In this document: one piece after another, positions 24,153-34,617 of the stretch | How positions within the stretch are numbered: the stretch's first letter is position 1 | Layout: each line of letters starts with the position of its first letter | Assembly (NCBI GenBank): GCA_000431535.1 | Contig: HF991804.1 | Coordinates: 1 to 64,000 of the forward strand | Reading direction: 5' to 3' | Length of the DNA stretch: 64,000 nucleotides | Source: Clostridium sp. CAG:678 | Lineage (GTDB): Bacteria > Bacillota > Clostridia > Oscillospirales > Acutalibacteraceae | Program-made: the position numbers and the translations under genes | The notes under the pieces: generated by a model | Told to the model about the DNA's origin: nothing | The model's database searches: none | Seen by the model: the letters and a program-made list of their open reading frames with translations, nothing else

Positions 24153-25070
24153 TTATTTTGAAAAATAGCCGAGCACATCACTTACGGAATCCGACGTGAT
24201 GACGCTGCCTTCATAACTTACCGGCACATTATATACGTTTACGCCCGTTGTGTCGCTCGAGAGCACGGTAAGATTATCCTGCTGGGCGGTAAAATCACGC
24301 ACGGTAATATTCGTTTGCGCGTATTCTATAAAGCGGCTGAACGCTCTTTCTCTTTTTTCATAATTTTCCTGATTGATATGCTGGGAGACCGCCGCTAAAA
24401 TAATATCATTTACCGCAGAAAAATTATTTTCCTGCGAAACATAATAACGCATCAGTTTTACGGCGCTGTCTCCGTCCAGCGTTTGATCTCCGGCGCTGAT
24501 GCGGATATTATAGCCGTAACGGGAAGTATCCTTATACCGCACATCATTTAAAACCGTATAGTTTACACTGCCGAGATAATCAAAGAAATCCACGTAATCC
24601 GTATAGTTGAAATCCGCGTAATAATCTATATCAATTCCGAAAAGGCGGGAAAGACTGTTTGCAACTCCTGCCGCGCCAAGCGATTGATATGTATCCGATA
24701 TTGCCGTTGCGTTTTCCTGCGTTTGCGGTGCGATCGTGCAGGCTTTATAGGAAACGGTATCCATATCCGTCTGCAAAAGCGCGCAGAAATACAGATCCTC
24801 TGTATTTTCATTGCTCAGCAGCAGCAGATAATTGGTTTTTCCCTGCACCTGCGGCAATTGTTCCACTTCCACATTTTCTTCTTCTTTCAGATCCTCCGGC
24901 GTGATAAACGCTTTAAAGGAAAAATCATACCTTACGCCGAAAATAATAAGGAAAACAGCGGTAAAAACGATGATAAACGCCAAAACGGCAAGCAGAATCT
25001 TCTGTTCCAGATCGGATTTTTTGCGTGAGGAGGAAATATAGATATCCCCGCGGTTTTTAAAAATCCTCAT
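24153..25070 (-). CDS. LytR-CpsA-Psr (LCP)-like membrane protein, divergent
   Basis: A 305-residue protein with a short cytoplasmic basic N-terminus, one membrane helix (residues 27-50, ILLAVLAFIIVFTAVFLIIF) and an extracellular domain. YADFNYTDYVDFFDYLGSV and AGDQTLDGDSAVKLMRYY align with the LCP segments around the core strand and the LNGEQALAYxR motif. The usual cluster of Arg and Asp residues that bind the polyprenyl pyrophosphate is poorly kept, so it may be non-catalytic. ATG 25070 has AAGGAGGG upstream. A second, conventional LCP protein is at 34618. Confidence 0.65.
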   Translation of the reverse strand: MRIFKNRGDIYISSSRKKSDLEQKILLAVLAFIIVFTAVFLIIFGVRYDFSFKAFITPEDLKEEENVEVEQLPQVQGKTNYLLLLSNENTEDLYFCALLQTDMDTVSYKACTIAPQTQENATAISDTYQSLGAAGVANSLSRLFGIDIDYYADFNYTDYVDFFDYLGSVNYTVLNDVRYKDTSRYGYNIRISAGDQTLDGDSAVKLMRYYVSQENNFSAVNDIILAAVSQHINQENYEKRERAFSRFIEYAQTNITVRDFTAQQDNLTVLSSDTTGVNVYNVPVSYEGSVITSDSVSDVLGYFSK

Positions 25071-25250
25071 TTTGCCCTCCTTTCCTTTCAGAATTATTAT
25101 ACATGAACACTTTTTATAAAACAAGGCAATTTATTAAATAAAAAATTCTATTTTTATCAATGAAATAAATAAAATCTTTATAGAACAAATTCTTTATATT
25201 TTAATATTTTAAATATTATATATATTTAGATATATTATAAATTTTAAGTA

Positions 25251-25279
25251 TTGTATATTATTAAGTAAAGTGTTATAAT
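25251..25279 (+). promoter_or_regulatory. Promoter of dnaA
   Basis: TTGTAT (25251-25256), 17-base spacer, TATAAT (25274-25279). The 62-base leader contains one TTTTCAACA (25296-25304), the same 9-mer clustered downstream of dnaA, so autoregulation by DnaA is possible. The rest of 25071-25340 is very AT-rich. Confidence 0.65.
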
Positions 25280-25340
25280 AACTTATATTTTAAAGTTTTC
25301 AACATAATTCTAAATACATATCAAAAACAGAGGAATAACT

Positions 25341-26717
25341 ATGAATACTTATAACGACATTTGGCTTGAAGTGCTGGAAACCGTGCGCCCCTATGTTTCG
25401 CAAACAGGGTTTTCCGCCTGGCTGAGCGGTGAAAAAAACGGATATCTTGAATTTACGGAATTTGAGAACAACACCGTTTATCTGCACTGCCCCAACGCCA
25501 TGAAAATCAGCATTATTAAAAGCCAGTATCTGGATACCTTAAAAAAAGCCTTTGAAGAGGTTATGGGTTTTCCGGTGGAGGTTGAACTGGTGCTGGATAA
25601 AAAACCGGCAATAGAACCGGAACCGGAAACGAAAAAAGAAAACGCGGATATTTTTCCTGTTCCCCAGGACAAGCAGGAGCAGTTCACCTTTGAAACTTTT
25701 GTGGAAGGCCCGTCAAACAAATTTGCTTACCGTGCGGCGATTGCCGTTGCCAAAGACCCCGGCGGCCATATCCGCCCCGATCATTCCTACGGCAACTATA
25801 ACCCTCTTTTCATTTACGGAAAATCCGGGCTGGGAAAAACGCATATACTAAATGCCATCTGCTGTGAGATCAAAAAGAATTTTCCGGATATGAAGATCGT
25901 TTATCTGCGTTCAGAAGATTTTTTGAATGAATTTCTTAACGCGCTGGACAGAAAAGCAACCGATGATTTTCATATGAAATTCCGCAGCATTGATGTGCTT
26001 TTGATTGACGATATTCAGTTTATCGCCGGAAAATCGCAGACGGAAGAGGAATTCTTCCACACCTTTAATTCTCTGATTGAAAACGGCAAACAGATCGTTT
26101 TAACTTCAGACCGCCCGCCGAAAGAGATTCAAAGCCTGACGGAAAGACTGGTAACAAGATTTGAAAGCGGTATTCTGGCAGACATTCAAAGCCCGGAATA
26201 TGAAACAAGATGCCTTATCATAAAAAACAAGGCAATGCTTTTAAACCTGAATATTTCCAACGAAGTGGTGGAATATATCGCAAACAAGATCAAAACAAAC
26301 ATCCGCCAGCTTGAAGGAACGGTAAAGAAGCTGTCCGCCTTTAACGAGCTGACAAACCGTGAACCCACCATTGCGCTTGCGCAAAAAGTGATCAAAGATG
26401 TTATTGACGACGATATTCCCCCGATCCCGGTAACGGTGGAACGCATTATAGAGGAAGTTTCCAGAATGCAGGGCGTTCCCGTTGAAGATATCAAATCCAC
26501 AAGGCAAAAAGCAAATATTTCTCTTGCCAGAAAGATGTGCATGTATATCATGCGTGAAGTAACGACTCTTACTTTGGAGCAGATCGGCGAGGAATTCGGC
26601 AAAAATTATTCCACCGTGATCTACAGCCTGAAAGAAATCTCTAAAAAAATGGAAGAGGATTCCAAGATAGAAAGAAAAATAAACGATATCATCAACAACG
26701 TAAAAACCAACGCCTGA
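25341..26717 (+). CDS. dnaA: Chromosomal replication initiator DnaA with unusual recognition motif
   Basis: A 458-residue DnaA. Domain I is residues 1-85, a short linker follows, the AAA+ core is about 115-340 (Walker A GKSGLGKT at 160-167, Walker B LLIDD at 220-224, sensor II NIRQLEG), and domain IV runs from 365. The box-recognition motif, normally GGRDHTTV, reads GKNYSTV here (420-426): one Gly is lost and the base-contacting Asp and His are Asn422 and Tyr423. By alignment to E. coli, R399 corresponds to Gln389 and P423 to Glu413. The fold is intact, so this is a working initiator with altered DNA specificity rather than a decayed one. It is followed by the origin region and dnaN. Confidence 0.97.
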   Translation: MNTYNDIWLEVLETVRPYVSQTGFSAWLSGEKNGYLEFTEFENNTVYLHCPNAMKISIIKSQYLDTLKKAFEEVMGFPVEVELVLDKKPAIEPEPETKKENADIFPVPQDKQEQFTFETFVEGPSNKFAYRAAIAVAKDPGGHIRPDHSYGNYNPLFIYGKSGLGKTHILNAICCEIKKNFPDMKIVYLRSEDFLNEFLNALDRKATDDFHMKFRSIDVLLIDDIQFIAGKSQTEEEFFHTFNSLIENGKQIVLTSDRPPKEIQSLTERLVTRFESGILADIQSPEYETRCLIIKNKAMLLNLNISNEVVEYIANKIKTNIRQLEGTVKKLSAFNELTNREPTIALAQKVIKDVIDDDIPPIPVTVERIIEEVSRMQGVPVEDIKSTRQKANISLARKMCMYIMREVTTLTLEQIGEEFGKNYSTVIYSLKEISKKMEEDSKIERKINDIINNVKTNA

Positions 26718-26956
26718 TTTTCAACAAATTTTTATCTTTTTAACATAAAAATTTTAAACACGGCTGTTGAAAAGAAAAATCTTAAACAATCAAAACATTT
26801 TTTCAATACTTGTTAAACAGTAAAAAAACTGTATTTTTTGGCTTTACAGCGGCAGATTTTTTACTTTTAAACATTTTTGACACTACTACTAATACTACTA
26901 CAATTATCTTCATAATAATCAAGAAATCTTTAAATTTTTCAGAACGGAGGATCAAA
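26718..26956. other. oriC: Probable replication origin (oriC) between dnaA and dnaN
   Basis: The gap holds a cluster of 9-mers: TTTTCAACA (26718 and, reversed, 26765-26773), TTTTTAACA (26737), TTTTAAACA (26752 and 26865), TCTTAAACA (26780), TGTTAAACA (26811) and TTTTTGACA (26874). The last two plus-strand copies, 26865-26882, are back to back and abut CTACTACTAATACTACTAC (26883-26901), a close match to the DnaA-trio tract of the Bacillus subtilis origin. AT-rich DNA surrounds them. No TTATCCACA box is present. The location matches the unwinding site in other Bacillota. Confidence 0.75.
26877..26904 (+). promoter_or_regulatory. Promoter of dnaN, overlapping the DnaA-trio tract
   Basis: TTGACA (26877-26882), 16-base spacer made of the CTACTAC repeats, TACAAT (26899-26904). 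DnaA assembly on the trios would block this promoter, which would couple origin firing to dnaN transcription. Confidence 0.5.
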
Positions 26957-28072
26957 ATGAAATTTTCCTGCAACACAAAAAATCTGAATGACGCATGCAA
27001 TAATGTGATGCGCGCGGTAAGCACAAAAGTGACGATACCCACGATAGAGGGTATTCTAATGGAATGCGGTTCTGATACGCTGAGCCTGACGGGATATGAT
27101 TTTGAATTCGGCATAAATACCATTATGCAGGCAACCGTCAGCGAACCGGGCGCGATCGTAATTAATGCAAAAGTACTTTGCGATATTATCAGAAAAGCTT
27201 CCAGCGAAACGGTAACGATTGAAACCAGCGGCACATCTGTTTCCATTATTGCCGGCGCGGCGCAGTATAACATTATGGGAATCGACGCGCAGGAATACCC
27301 GGAACTTCCAAGCGTTTCCGGCGGCGTTCCGCTGTTTGTGAACCAGCATGTTTTGCAGCAGATGGTGATGCAGACTTTATTTGCCGTTGCGGATAATGAA
27401 AATTCAAAACAGGTGCATACCGGCCTTAAATTTGAAATGAGCCTGAATCAGCTGCGCCTGGTTGGTGTGGACGGATACCGGCTTGCCATACGCACGGAAA
27501 ATATTAAATATGACGGCGAGGATATCAGCTTTATCGTTCCGAAAAAAACGATCCGCGAACTGATTAAGATCATCGGCACGGATAATGAAAAAGATATACA
27601 GATCAGCGTGGGCAAGCGCCATATCATTTTTGAAGTGGAAAATTACAGCATTATCAGCCGGCTTTTGGAAGGCGATTTTCTGGATTATGAGGCGGCGGTG
27701 CCGAAATCCTCTGCCACTACGGTTTTGATCAACACAAATGACGCGATTGACTGCATAGAAAGAACGATTCCCGTTATAGAAAACAATGCCAAAAACCCGA
27801 TCCGCTGCCTGTTTGACAATGATGAGATGCGTGTTTCAACGGTTTCCTCCCTCGGCAGAGTGGTGGACTACACACACGCCAATATCAGCGGCGCAAGAGT
27901 AGAAATCGGCTTTAATTCCAAGTTTTTGCTGGACGCGCTTTCCGCAGCGGACACGGATCAGGTAAAAATAGAACTCGGCGGGCCTGTAAGCCCGGTAAAA
28001 GTTTTGCCTGTTAACGACGAACATTTTCTTTTCCTTGTTTTGCCGATGCGGCTGAAGAACACGGAAAATTAA
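26957..28072 (+). CDS. dnaN: DNA polymerase III sliding clamp (beta subunit)
   Basis: A 371-residue clamp with three repeated domains. It opens MKFSCNTKNLNDACNNVMRAV and ends FLVLPMRLKN, both typical. The ring-shaped dimer tethers polymerases to DNA; the hydrophobic groove binds partners such as the polymerase IV tail encoded at 14151. The ATG at 26957 has CGGAGG upstream. In-frame sequence back to 26810 is origin DNA, not part of the protein. Confidence 0.97.
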   Translation: MKFSCNTKNLNDACNNVMRAVSTKVTIPTIEGILMECGSDTLSLTGYDFEFGINTIMQATVSEPGAIVINAKVLCDIIRKASSETVTIETSGTSVSIIAGAAQYNIMGIDAQEYPELPSVSGGVPLFVNQHVLQQMVMQTLFAVADNENSKQVHTGLKFEMSLNQLRLVGVDGYRLAIRTENIKYDGEDISFIVPKKTIRELIKIIGTDNEKDIQISVGKRHIIFEVENYSIISRLLEGDFLDYEAAVPKSSATTVLINTNDAIDCIERTIPVIENNAKNPIRCLFDNDEMRVSTVSSLGRVVDYTHANISGARVEIGFNSKFLLDALSAADTDQVKIELGGPVSPVKVLPVNDEHFLFLVLPMRLKNTEN

Positions 28073-28107
28073 AAAATTTGAAGTTTTAAACATTATACTG
28101 AGCAGAT

Positions 28108-28359
28108 ATGAAAAGATTAAACGCAAAGATTGCCGCAAGGCAGAGAGAAAAAATTGAGATCTCCACATCTTTTATTAAACTGGACAGCCTGTTAAAATTT
28201 GCCGGCGCAGCGGAAACGGGCGCTGTTGCAAAACAGCTTGTGCAGGAAGGGCGCGTTAAGGTAAACGGGGAAGTGTGCACCGCAAGGGGAAAAAAGATAA
28301 AAAGCGGAGATATCGTATCTTTTTTAAAAACAGATTACGAGATTATTCATGAAGATTAA
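28108..28359 (+). CDS. yaaA: S4-domain RNA-binding protein (YaaA/RlbA type)
   Basis: An 83-residue protein whose C-terminal 70 residues are an S4 domain ([41 protein letters not shown]). This small protein is regularly found between dnaN and recF in Bacillota and is thought to act on ribosomal RNA or ribosome quality. It has a short basic N-terminal extension compared with the usual 70-residue form. It overlaps recF by 11 bases. Confidence 0.9.
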   Translation: MKRLNAKIAARQREKIEISTSFIKLDSLLKFAGAAETGAVAKQLVQEGRVKVNGEVCTARGKKIKSGDIVSFLKTDYEIIHED

Positions 28360-29443
28360 CAGATTAGAAGCGGAAAATTTCAGAAATCTGAAAGAGATTA
28401 AAGCGGATTTTGAAGATGTAAATATCATCTACGGTAAAAATGCGCAGGGCAAAACCAACTTGATTGAGGCAATTTATCTTTTTACCGGCGCGCGTTCTTT
28501 CAGAGGCGCAAGAGACAGTGAAATGATCCGTTTCGGCAGTGAAAAAGCAAGGATGAAGATTGAATTTGAAGGCGGCGGCAGAGCACAGACCGCCGAAATA
28601 GAAACAGACGGAAAAAAGAAAGTAAAATTAAACGGAATTGCAAAAAAAAGCGTTTGTGCGCTTGGGGAAGAAATCAAAGCAGTGGTATTTTCCCCTGCGC
28701 ATCTGATGCTGATTAAAGGCGGCCCAGCGGAGCGAAGAAGATTTGCAGACGATGCATTGAGCCAGATCAAAAGCAATTATTCCGCTGTGCTAAGATCATA
28801 CGGCAGGGCGCTGCAGCAAAGAAATATTGTATTAAAAGATATATCCATCAGCGCAGATCTCAGAAGTATGCTGTATGTGTGGGACGCCTCCCTTGCCAAA
28901 GAAGGGGCAAAGATGATCTATCAGCGCCAGAAATATCTGGAGGCGCTGACACCGTTTGTTAAAGAAATCTTCGGCGGCATTTCCGGCGGCACAGAAGAAA
29001 TTACGTTAAAACTTGCCGGCGAATTTGATTATGAAACTCTTTCCCAGGCGGAGATAGAGAACAGACTGCTGAAAATCCTGAATGAAAACCAAAACAATGA
29101 TATTTTAAATAAAATTACAAAAGCAGGGCCGCACCGGGATGATATAGAAATTTTGATCAACGGCAGATCTGCAAGAATTTACGGCAGCCAGGGGCAGCAG
29201 AGAAGCTGCGTGCTGGCGCTGAAACTGGCGGAAGCAAGCCTGCTTTATGAAAAAACAGGCATTAAACCCGCCGCGCTTTTGGACGATGTGATGAGCGAAC
29301 TGGACGAAAAGCGGCAGGATTATATATTAAATCATTTAAAAGACTGGCAGGTGTTTATCACCTGCTGCGACGCGCAGAGCGTTCTGCGCCTGAAACAGGG
29401 CAAAACCATTAAAATAGAAAACGGCACAATATCGGAGGGCTGA
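28349..29443 (+). CDS. recF: RecF recombination mediator
   Basis: A 364-residue SMC-like ATPase. Walker A is [15 protein letters not shown], the signature is [19 protein letters not shown] and Walker B is [10 protein letters not shown]. RecF with RecO/RecR loads RecA at gaps. The start overlaps the S4 gene, and the next gene begins one base after the stop, so dnaN to gyrB is one tight cluster. Full length. Confidence 0.97.
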   Translation: MKINRLEAENFRNLKEIKADFEDVNIIYGKNAQGKTNLIEAIYLFTGARSFRGARDSEMIRFGSEKARMKIEFEGGGRAQTAEIETDGKKKVKLNGIAKKSVCALGEEIKAVVFSPAHLMLIKGGPAERRRFADDALSQIKSNYSAVLRSYGRALQQRNIVLKDISISADLRSMLYVWDASLAKEGAKMIYQRQKYLEALTPFVKEIFGGISGGTEEITLKLAGEFDYETLSQAEIENRLLKILNENQNNDILNKITKAGPHRDDIEILINGRSARIYGSQGQQRSCVLALKLAEASLLYEKTGIKPAALLDDVMSELDEKRQDYILNHLKDWQVFITCCDAQSVLRLKQGKTIKIENGTISEG

Positions 29444-29444
29444 T

Positions 29445-29687
29445 ATGTATCTCAATATAGGTGAAGATTTTGTGCTGAAAACAGAAGATATAACAGGCAT
29501 TTTTGATCTGGATAAAACAACCGTAAACAAGGCAACGCGGGATTTTCTTGCCAAAGCGCAGAAAGAAAACCGGGTTATTTTAACCAGTTATGATCTGCCG
29601 AAAAGTTTTATTATTGCAAAAGAAAAAATATATTTAAGTCCGCTCAATACAAGCACGCTATTGAAGAGGACGGGTAGGGAGAAATAA
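29445..29687 (+). CDS. remB: RemB/DUF370 family protein
   Basis: An 80-residue protein of the RemA/RemB family ([23 protein letters not shown], then [11 protein letters not shown]). RemA-type proteins are DNA-binding regulators of matrix genes in Bacillus; the YaaB/RemB form sits between recF and gyrB across Bacillota, as here. It is separated from gyrB by two bases. Confidence 0.9.
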   Translation: MYLNIGEDFVLKTEDITGIFDLDKTTVNKATRDFLAKAQKENRVILTSYDLPKSFIIAKEKIYLSPLNTSTLLKRTGREK

Positions 29688-29689
29688 GC

Positions 29690-31669
29690 ATGAGCGAAGA
29701 AAACAGAGAAGAAAGCAAGATCGTTCTGGAAGAAGAAGATATGGATACTTCCGTAACCGAGGAATATTCCGCCAAGGATATTCAGGTGCTGGAAGGCCTT
29801 GAGGCGGTGCGCAAAAGGCCGGGCATGTATATCGGCTCCACCGGGCCCAGGGGACTTCACCACCTTGTGTATGAAATTGTTGATAACTCTATAGACGAGG
29901 CGCTTGCCGGCGTCTGCACCCATATTGAGTGTGAAATTTTGCCGGATAATGTGATTGGCGTGCGTGATAACGGGCGCGGAATTCCCACCGGCATTAACGA
30001 AAAAACAGGACTGCCTGCGGTAACGGTTGTTCTCACTGTTTTGCACGCGGGCGGTAAATTCGGCGGCAGCGGCTATAAAGTTTCCGGCGGTCTGCACGGC
30101 GTTGGTTCCTCCGTTGTAAACGCGCTTTCCGAGTGGCTGGAAGTTGAAGTTACCCAAAACGGGCATATCTATTCCCAGCGTTTTGAAAGGGGCAACCCGG
30201 TAAACGATCTGCATATCATCGGCGATTCGGACGGTCACGGAACGTATATCAAATTTAAGCCGGACGGCGAGATCTTTACGGAAACGCTGGTTTATGATTT
30301 TGACGTGCTTTCCAGAAGACTGCGCGAACAGGCATTTTTGAACGCCGGACTTTCTATTACGCTTTCAGACCTTAGAAGCAGTGATCCCGAAGAACAGAAA
30401 AAAGAGGTTTATCACTATGAAGGCGGTATCAAATCCTTTGTTGAATATATAAATAAAACAAGAGGGCTTAATCCCGTTCAGGATGAAGTGATCCATATCT
30501 CTACAACGAAAGAGGACAGAAGTGCCGAAGTTGCGCTCTGTTATACGGATTCCTATAACGAGATTCTGCTTTCCTTTGCCAATAATATCAATACCATAGA
30601 CGGCGGTACCCACGAAACGGGATTCAAAACCGCGCTGACCCGCGTATTTAACGACTACGGCAAAAAATTTAATATCCTGAAAGACAGCGATAAAAAACTT
30701 TCCGGCGACGATGTGCGCGAGGGTCTGACCGCGGTAATCAGCGTAAAACTGACGGAGGCACAGTTTGAGGGCCAGACCAAAGGCAAACTCGGCAACACGG
30801 ATATCACAGGGCTTGTTTCCTCCATGGTTTATGAAAAACTGATGACCTATTTTGAGGAAAACCCGCAAACGGCAAAAACCATACTAAATAAAGCGCTGGA
30901 CGCATCCCGCGCAAGGGAAGCCGCAAGAAAAGCAAGGGATAACGCAAGAAACAAATCCGGAATTGAAAACGCAAAACTTAAAGGAAAACTGGCAAACTGC
31001 TCTTCCAATGAGCCGGAACTCTGCGAGATCTACATAGTAGAGGGTGATTCCGCCGGCGGCTCCGCCAAAGAGGGCAGAGACAGAGTGCACCAGGCAATCC
31101 TGCCGCTTTGGGGAAAAATGCTTAACGTTGAAAAAGCAAGGCTGGATAAAGTTTACGGCAACGAAAAACTGATGCCGATCGTAATGGCGCTTGGCACGGG
31201 CATCGGCGAGGATTTTGATCTTTCCAAACTGCGCTATCACAAAATCGTGATCATGGCGGATGCCGATGTGGACGGCGCGCATATCCGAACCCTGCTTTTA
31301 ACATTTTTCTTCAGATATATGAAACCGCTTGTGGAGGGCGGATATATCTATCTTGCCCAGCCGCCTCTTTTTAAAATTACAAAGGGCAAGAAAAACGCAT
31401 ATGCTTTCAGCGATGAGGAAAGGGACAGCCTTATACAGGAAATGGGCGGCCAGTGTGATGTGCAGCGTTATAAAGGTCTTGGTGAGATGGACCCTGAACA
31501 GTTATGGGAAACAACAATGGATCCCGAATTCAGAACCATGCTCAGAGTTACGGTTGAGGACGCCCAGCAGGCGGACGAAACATTCAGTATTTTAATGGGT
31601 GATAATGTGGAGCCCCGCCGCGATTTTATTGAAAAGAACGCCAAATATGTTGAAAATTTGGATGTGTAA
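29690..31669 (+). CDS. gyrB: DNA gyrase subunit B
   Basis: A 659-residue GyrB. The GHKL ATPase has [36 protein letters not shown] and [15 protein letters not shown]; the transducer follows. The TOPRIM domain has [15 protein letters not shown] and [20 protein letters not shown], which bind the metal ions used in strand cleavage. It ends with the usual RRDFIEKNA. With GyrA it introduces negative supercoils. It has an acidic N-terminal extension of about 25 residues. Confidence 0.97.
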   Translation: MSEENREESKIVLEEEDMDTSVTEEYSAKDIQVLEGLEAVRKRPGMYIGSTGPRGLHHLVYEIVDNSIDEALAGVCTHIECEILPDNVIGVRDNGRGIPTGINEKTGLPAVTVVLTVLHAGGKFGGSGYKVSGGLHGVGSSVVNALSEWLEVEVTQNGHIYSQRFERGNPVNDLHIIGDSDGHGTYIKFKPDGEIFTETLVYDFDVLSRRLREQAFLNAGLSITLSDLRSSDPEEQKKEVYHYEGGIKSFVEYINKTRGLNPVQDEVIHISTTKEDRSAEVALCYTDSYNEILLSFANNINTIDGGTHETGFKTALTRVFNDYGKKFNILKDSDKKLSGDDVREGLTAVISVKLTEAQFEGQTKGKLGNTDITGLVSSMVYEKLMTYFEENPQTAKTILNKALDASRAREAARKARDNARNKSGIENAKLKGKLANCSSNEPELCEIYIVEGDSAGGSAKEGRDRVHQAILPLWGKMLNVEKARLDKVYGNEKLMPIVMALGTGIGEDFDLSKLRYHKIVIMADADVDGAHIRTLLLTFFFRYMKPLVEGGYIYLAQPPLFKITKGKKNAYAFSDEERDSLIQEMGGQCDVQRYKGLGEMDPEQLWETTMDPEFRTMLRVTVEDAQQADETFSILMGDNVEPRRDFIEKNAKYVENLDV

Positions 31670-31711
31670 AAGACAGTATCCGTTTTTCAGTATAAAAATT
31701 CTATTATAACA

Positions 31712-31776
31712 ATCTCTCAGAGTTGTCGTTGGCTCCCCTGTGCAAGGGGAGTTGTCAACAAAGTTGAGGGGTTGTA
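31712..31776. repeat. Small dispersed repeat between gyrB and gyrA, copy 2
   Basis: GGCTCCCCTGTGCAAGGGGA (31731-31750) forms a hairpin, followed by GTTGTCAACAAAGTTGAGGG and GTTGT. The same pattern (CTCCCx hairpin, then GAGGGGTTGT end) recurs at 37157-37231. It looks like a non-coding repeat inserted in the gyrB-gyrA spacer. Confidence 0.6.
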
Positions 31777-31818
31777 AATAAAAAAACGACTCGTTAAAAC
31801 TTATGTTCGGAGGTTTAC

Positions 31819-34350
31819 ATGGCAGACGATATAGTGCGTTATGACAACCAAAAAATCATAGATATTGAAATAAACAAAGAAGTGCGCAAGGCGTTTTTGG
31901 ATTATTCCATGAGCGTAATCGTGCAGCGTGCGTTGCCGGATGTACGGGACGGATTAAAGCCCGTGCACAGGCGTATTTTATACACAATGTTTGAGAATAA
32001 TCTTTACCCCGAAAAACCATACCGTAAGTGCGCGGATACCGTCGGCGCCGTTTTGGGCCGTTATCATCCGCACGGCGACGCGTCCGTTTATGACGCCATG
32101 GTAAGGCTTGCGCAGAATTTCTCCATGAGATATACGCTTGTTGACGGTCACGGAAACTTTGGTACGGTAGACGGCGACCCGGCGGCTGCATACAGATATA
32201 CTGAATCCCGCATGAGCAAGATCAGCATGCGCATGCTGCAGGATATTGATAAAGATACCGTTGATTTTGAGTCGAACTATGACGACCGTTTAAAAGAACC
32301 CGCCGTTTTGCCAACCAGATTTCCGAATCTGCTTGTAAACGGCTCTTCCGGCATTGCCGTTGGTATGGCAACGAATATTCCGCCCCATAATATGAAAGAA
32401 GTTGTGGAGGGCGTTGAATATCTTATAGACCACCCGGACTGCGATTCGCTGGATCTGATGCAGTTTATAAAAGGCCCCGATTTTCCCACAGCGGGCATAA
32501 TTATGGGCACAAAAGGTATAAAAGAGGCGTACTCAACCGGCAGGGGCAAAATTTATATCCGCGCCCGCGCCGAGATCGTTGAGGATAAGAGCGATCATTA
32601 TAAGATCATCGTGACGGAACTTCCGTATCAGGTTAAAAAGGCGGAACTGATTTCCAAAATAGCGGAACTGGTAAAAGACAAGCGCCTTGAAGGCATTTCC
32701 GATATAAAGGATTTTACAAACAGAAAAGGCATGCATGTGGAAATTTCTTTAAAAAGAGACGCGAATCCGCAGGTTGTGCTGAATAATCTTTATAAACTGA
32801 CCCAGATGCAGATTACTTTCGGCGTGATCATGCTTGCGCTTGTGGACGGCGTGCCGAAGATCTTAACGCTGAAACAGATGCTTCAGAACTATGTTAAGTT
32901 CAGAGAAGAAGTGATCACAAGGCGTGTAAAATACGATCTCAAAAAAGCCGAGGCAAGGGCACATATCCTTGAGGGTCTTAAAAAAGCGATCGATATTGTG
33001 GACGATATCATCGCAACCATAAGAGCGTGCAAAGGCGGCAAATCAGAGGCAAAACTTGCCATTATGGAAAAATTTGAATTTGATGATCCGCAGGCAACCG
33101 CCATCGTAAACTTCCAGCTTGGTCAGCTGGCAGGTCTTGAAATTGAAAAGATCATGAATGAGATGGACGAACTGGATAAAAAGATTGCCGATTACAAAGA
33201 CATTCTGGAGCATGAGGAAAGAGTGTTCGGCATCATCAAGGATGAATCCCGCGAGATCGTGGAAAAATTCGGCGATGAAAGAAAAACAGAAATCAGCGCC
33301 GTGATCGGCTCTGTTGACGATGAAGACCTGATCCCCGTTGAAGAGTGCATCTTGACCCTAACCAATATGGGCTATATGAAGAGAATGACGGTGGATACCT
33401 ATAAGGCGCAGAACAGGGGCGGCAGAGGCATCATGGGCATGAGCCGCCGGGAAGAGGACGTTGCCAAAACCATGTTCAGCTGTTCTTCCCACGATGTGGT
33501 GTTCCTGTTTACCAACACCGGCAAGGTGTTCCGCAAAAAGGCGTATGAGATCCCGGCGTCATCCAGAACCGGCAAGGGTATGAATGTGGTAAACCTTTTG
33601 CCGCTTGAAAAGGGTGAAACGGTTTCCGCCATGGTAAAGATCCCGCAGGATGAGAGCCGCAGATATCTTTGCATGGTAACAAAGAAAGGCGTGATCAAGC
33701 GCACGGATATTGACGAATACCGCCATATCCGCCAGAGCGGCATTATAGCCGTAAATCTGGACGAGGGCGATGAACTTGCTTATGTGGAGATCACGGACGG
33801 CAACAGAAAACTTGTGGTTGCAACGCACAACGGCATGAGCATCTGCTTTAACGAATCAGACGCGCGCCTGATCGGCAGAACGGCAAGGGGCGTGCGCGCC
33901 ATTACGCTGGATGAAGACGATTATGTTGTGGGCTTTGCCGCGTCGCTGGACGGCTATACCCTGCTTACCGTTTCCGAAACGGGATTCGGCAGGAAGAGTT
34001 CGTTTGACGATTACCGTGTGCAGAGCCGCGGCGGCAAAGGACTTATCAATTACCGCACCGCGCAGTACGGCAAGGTTGCGATGATTGCGCCTGTGAAAGA
34101 AGACGAAGACGTGATCATGATCTCAAGCGACGGTATCGTGATCCGTACCCATGTGGATCAGATTTCCACTTTCCAGCGCCCGAGCAAAGGCGTTAAGGTG
34201 ATGCGTGTAAACGAGGGTGAAAAGGTTGCCACAATTTCTGTTGTAGACAGATTTGAGGACGACGCAAACGAGGATAGCACCGATTCAGCCGCTGAAAATC
34301 CGGCAGAAGAAAACGCTGATGAATCAACCGCCCCCGCAGAGCAGGAATAA
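31819..34350 (+). CDS. gyrA: DNA gyrase subunit A
   Basis: An 843-residue GyrA. The winged-helix domain has [19 protein letters not shown], the catalytic Tyr127 lies in [12 protein letters not shown], and six C-terminal blades include the GyrA box ([10 protein letters not shown]) needed for DNA wrapping. In the quinolone-determining region [17 protein letters not shown], Ala88 takes the place of E. coli Ser83. It ends with an acidic Glu/Asn/Ala tail. CGGAGG lies upstream of ATG 31819. Confidence 0.97.
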   Translation: MADDIVRYDNQKIIDIEINKEVRKAFLDYSMSVIVQRALPDVRDGLKPVHRRILYTMFENNLYPEKPYRKCADTVGAVLGRYHPHGDASVYDAMVRLAQNFSMRYTLVDGHGNFGTVDGDPAAAYRYTESRMSKISMRMLQDIDKDTVDFESNYDDRLKEPAVLPTRFPNLLVNGSSGIAVGMATNIPPHNMKEVVEGVEYLIDHPDCDSLDLMQFIKGPDFPTAGIIMGTKGIKEAYSTGRGKIYIRARAEIVEDKSDHYKIIVTELPYQVKKAELISKIAELVKDKRLEGISDIKDFTNRKGMHVEISLKRDANPQVVLNNLYKLTQMQITFGVIMLALVDGVPKILTLKQMLQNYVKFREEVITRRVKYDLKKAEARAHILEGLKKAIDIVDDIIATIRACKGGKSEAKLAIMEKFEFDDPQATAIVNFQLGQLAGLEIEKIMNEMDELDKKIADYKDILEHEERVFGIIKDESREIVEKFGDERKTEISAVIGSVDDEDLIPVEECILTLTNMGYMKRMTVDTYKAQNRGGRGIMGMSRREEDVAKTMFSCSSHDVVFLFTNTGKVFRKKAYEIPASSRTGKGMNVVNLLPLEKGETVSAMVKIPQDESRRYLCMVTKKGVIKRTDIDEYRHIRQSGIIAVNLDEGDELAYVEITDGNRKLVVATHNGMSICFNESDARLIGRTARGVRAITLDEDDYVVGFAASLDGYTLLTVSETGFGRKSSFDDYRVQSRGGKGLINYRTAQYGKVAMIAPVKEDEDVIMISSDGIVIRTHVDQISTFQRPSKGVKVMRVNEGEKVATISVVDRFEDDANEDSTDSAAENPAEENADESTAPAEQE

Positions 34351-34400
34351 TGTGTTGATTTAATAATATGCTTATGCGTTTTTAAATAATTAGCAGATTT

Positions 34401-34428
34401 AAAAGAGCAGGAACCCCTGCTCTTTTTT
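34401..34428 (+). terminator. Terminator of gyrA
   Basis: AGAGCAGG (34404-34411) pairs with CCTGCTCT (34416-34423), then a T run. Confidence 0.9.
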
Positions 34429-34530
34429 CTTTGATAAAAGCGGAATATTCATTTTATGCGCAAACGGCGGAATACTAAAAATGTAAAATCTGCTTATTAT
34501 ATTAACAATGTGTAAATAAATCTTTTTTTG

Positions 34531-34559
34531 TTGAAATAAGGCAGTAAATGTTATATAAT
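34531..34559 (+). promoter_or_regulatory. Promoter of the LCP transferase gene
   Basis: TTGAAA (34531-34536), 17-base spacer, TATAAT (34554-34559), 58 bases before the start. Confidence 0.7.
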
Positions 34560-34617
34560 GTTTTCTGTGTAATATCAAATCGGGGCGCGCAGCGGCGTGT
34601 CAAAGGGGTGAAAGCCA

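Noticed and set aside
30365..30868. Antisense frames inside gyrB, gyrA, mnmG, fba and sufB
   Set aside because: They are shadows of strongly conserved genes on the opposite strand with no ribosome sites or recognizable domains.
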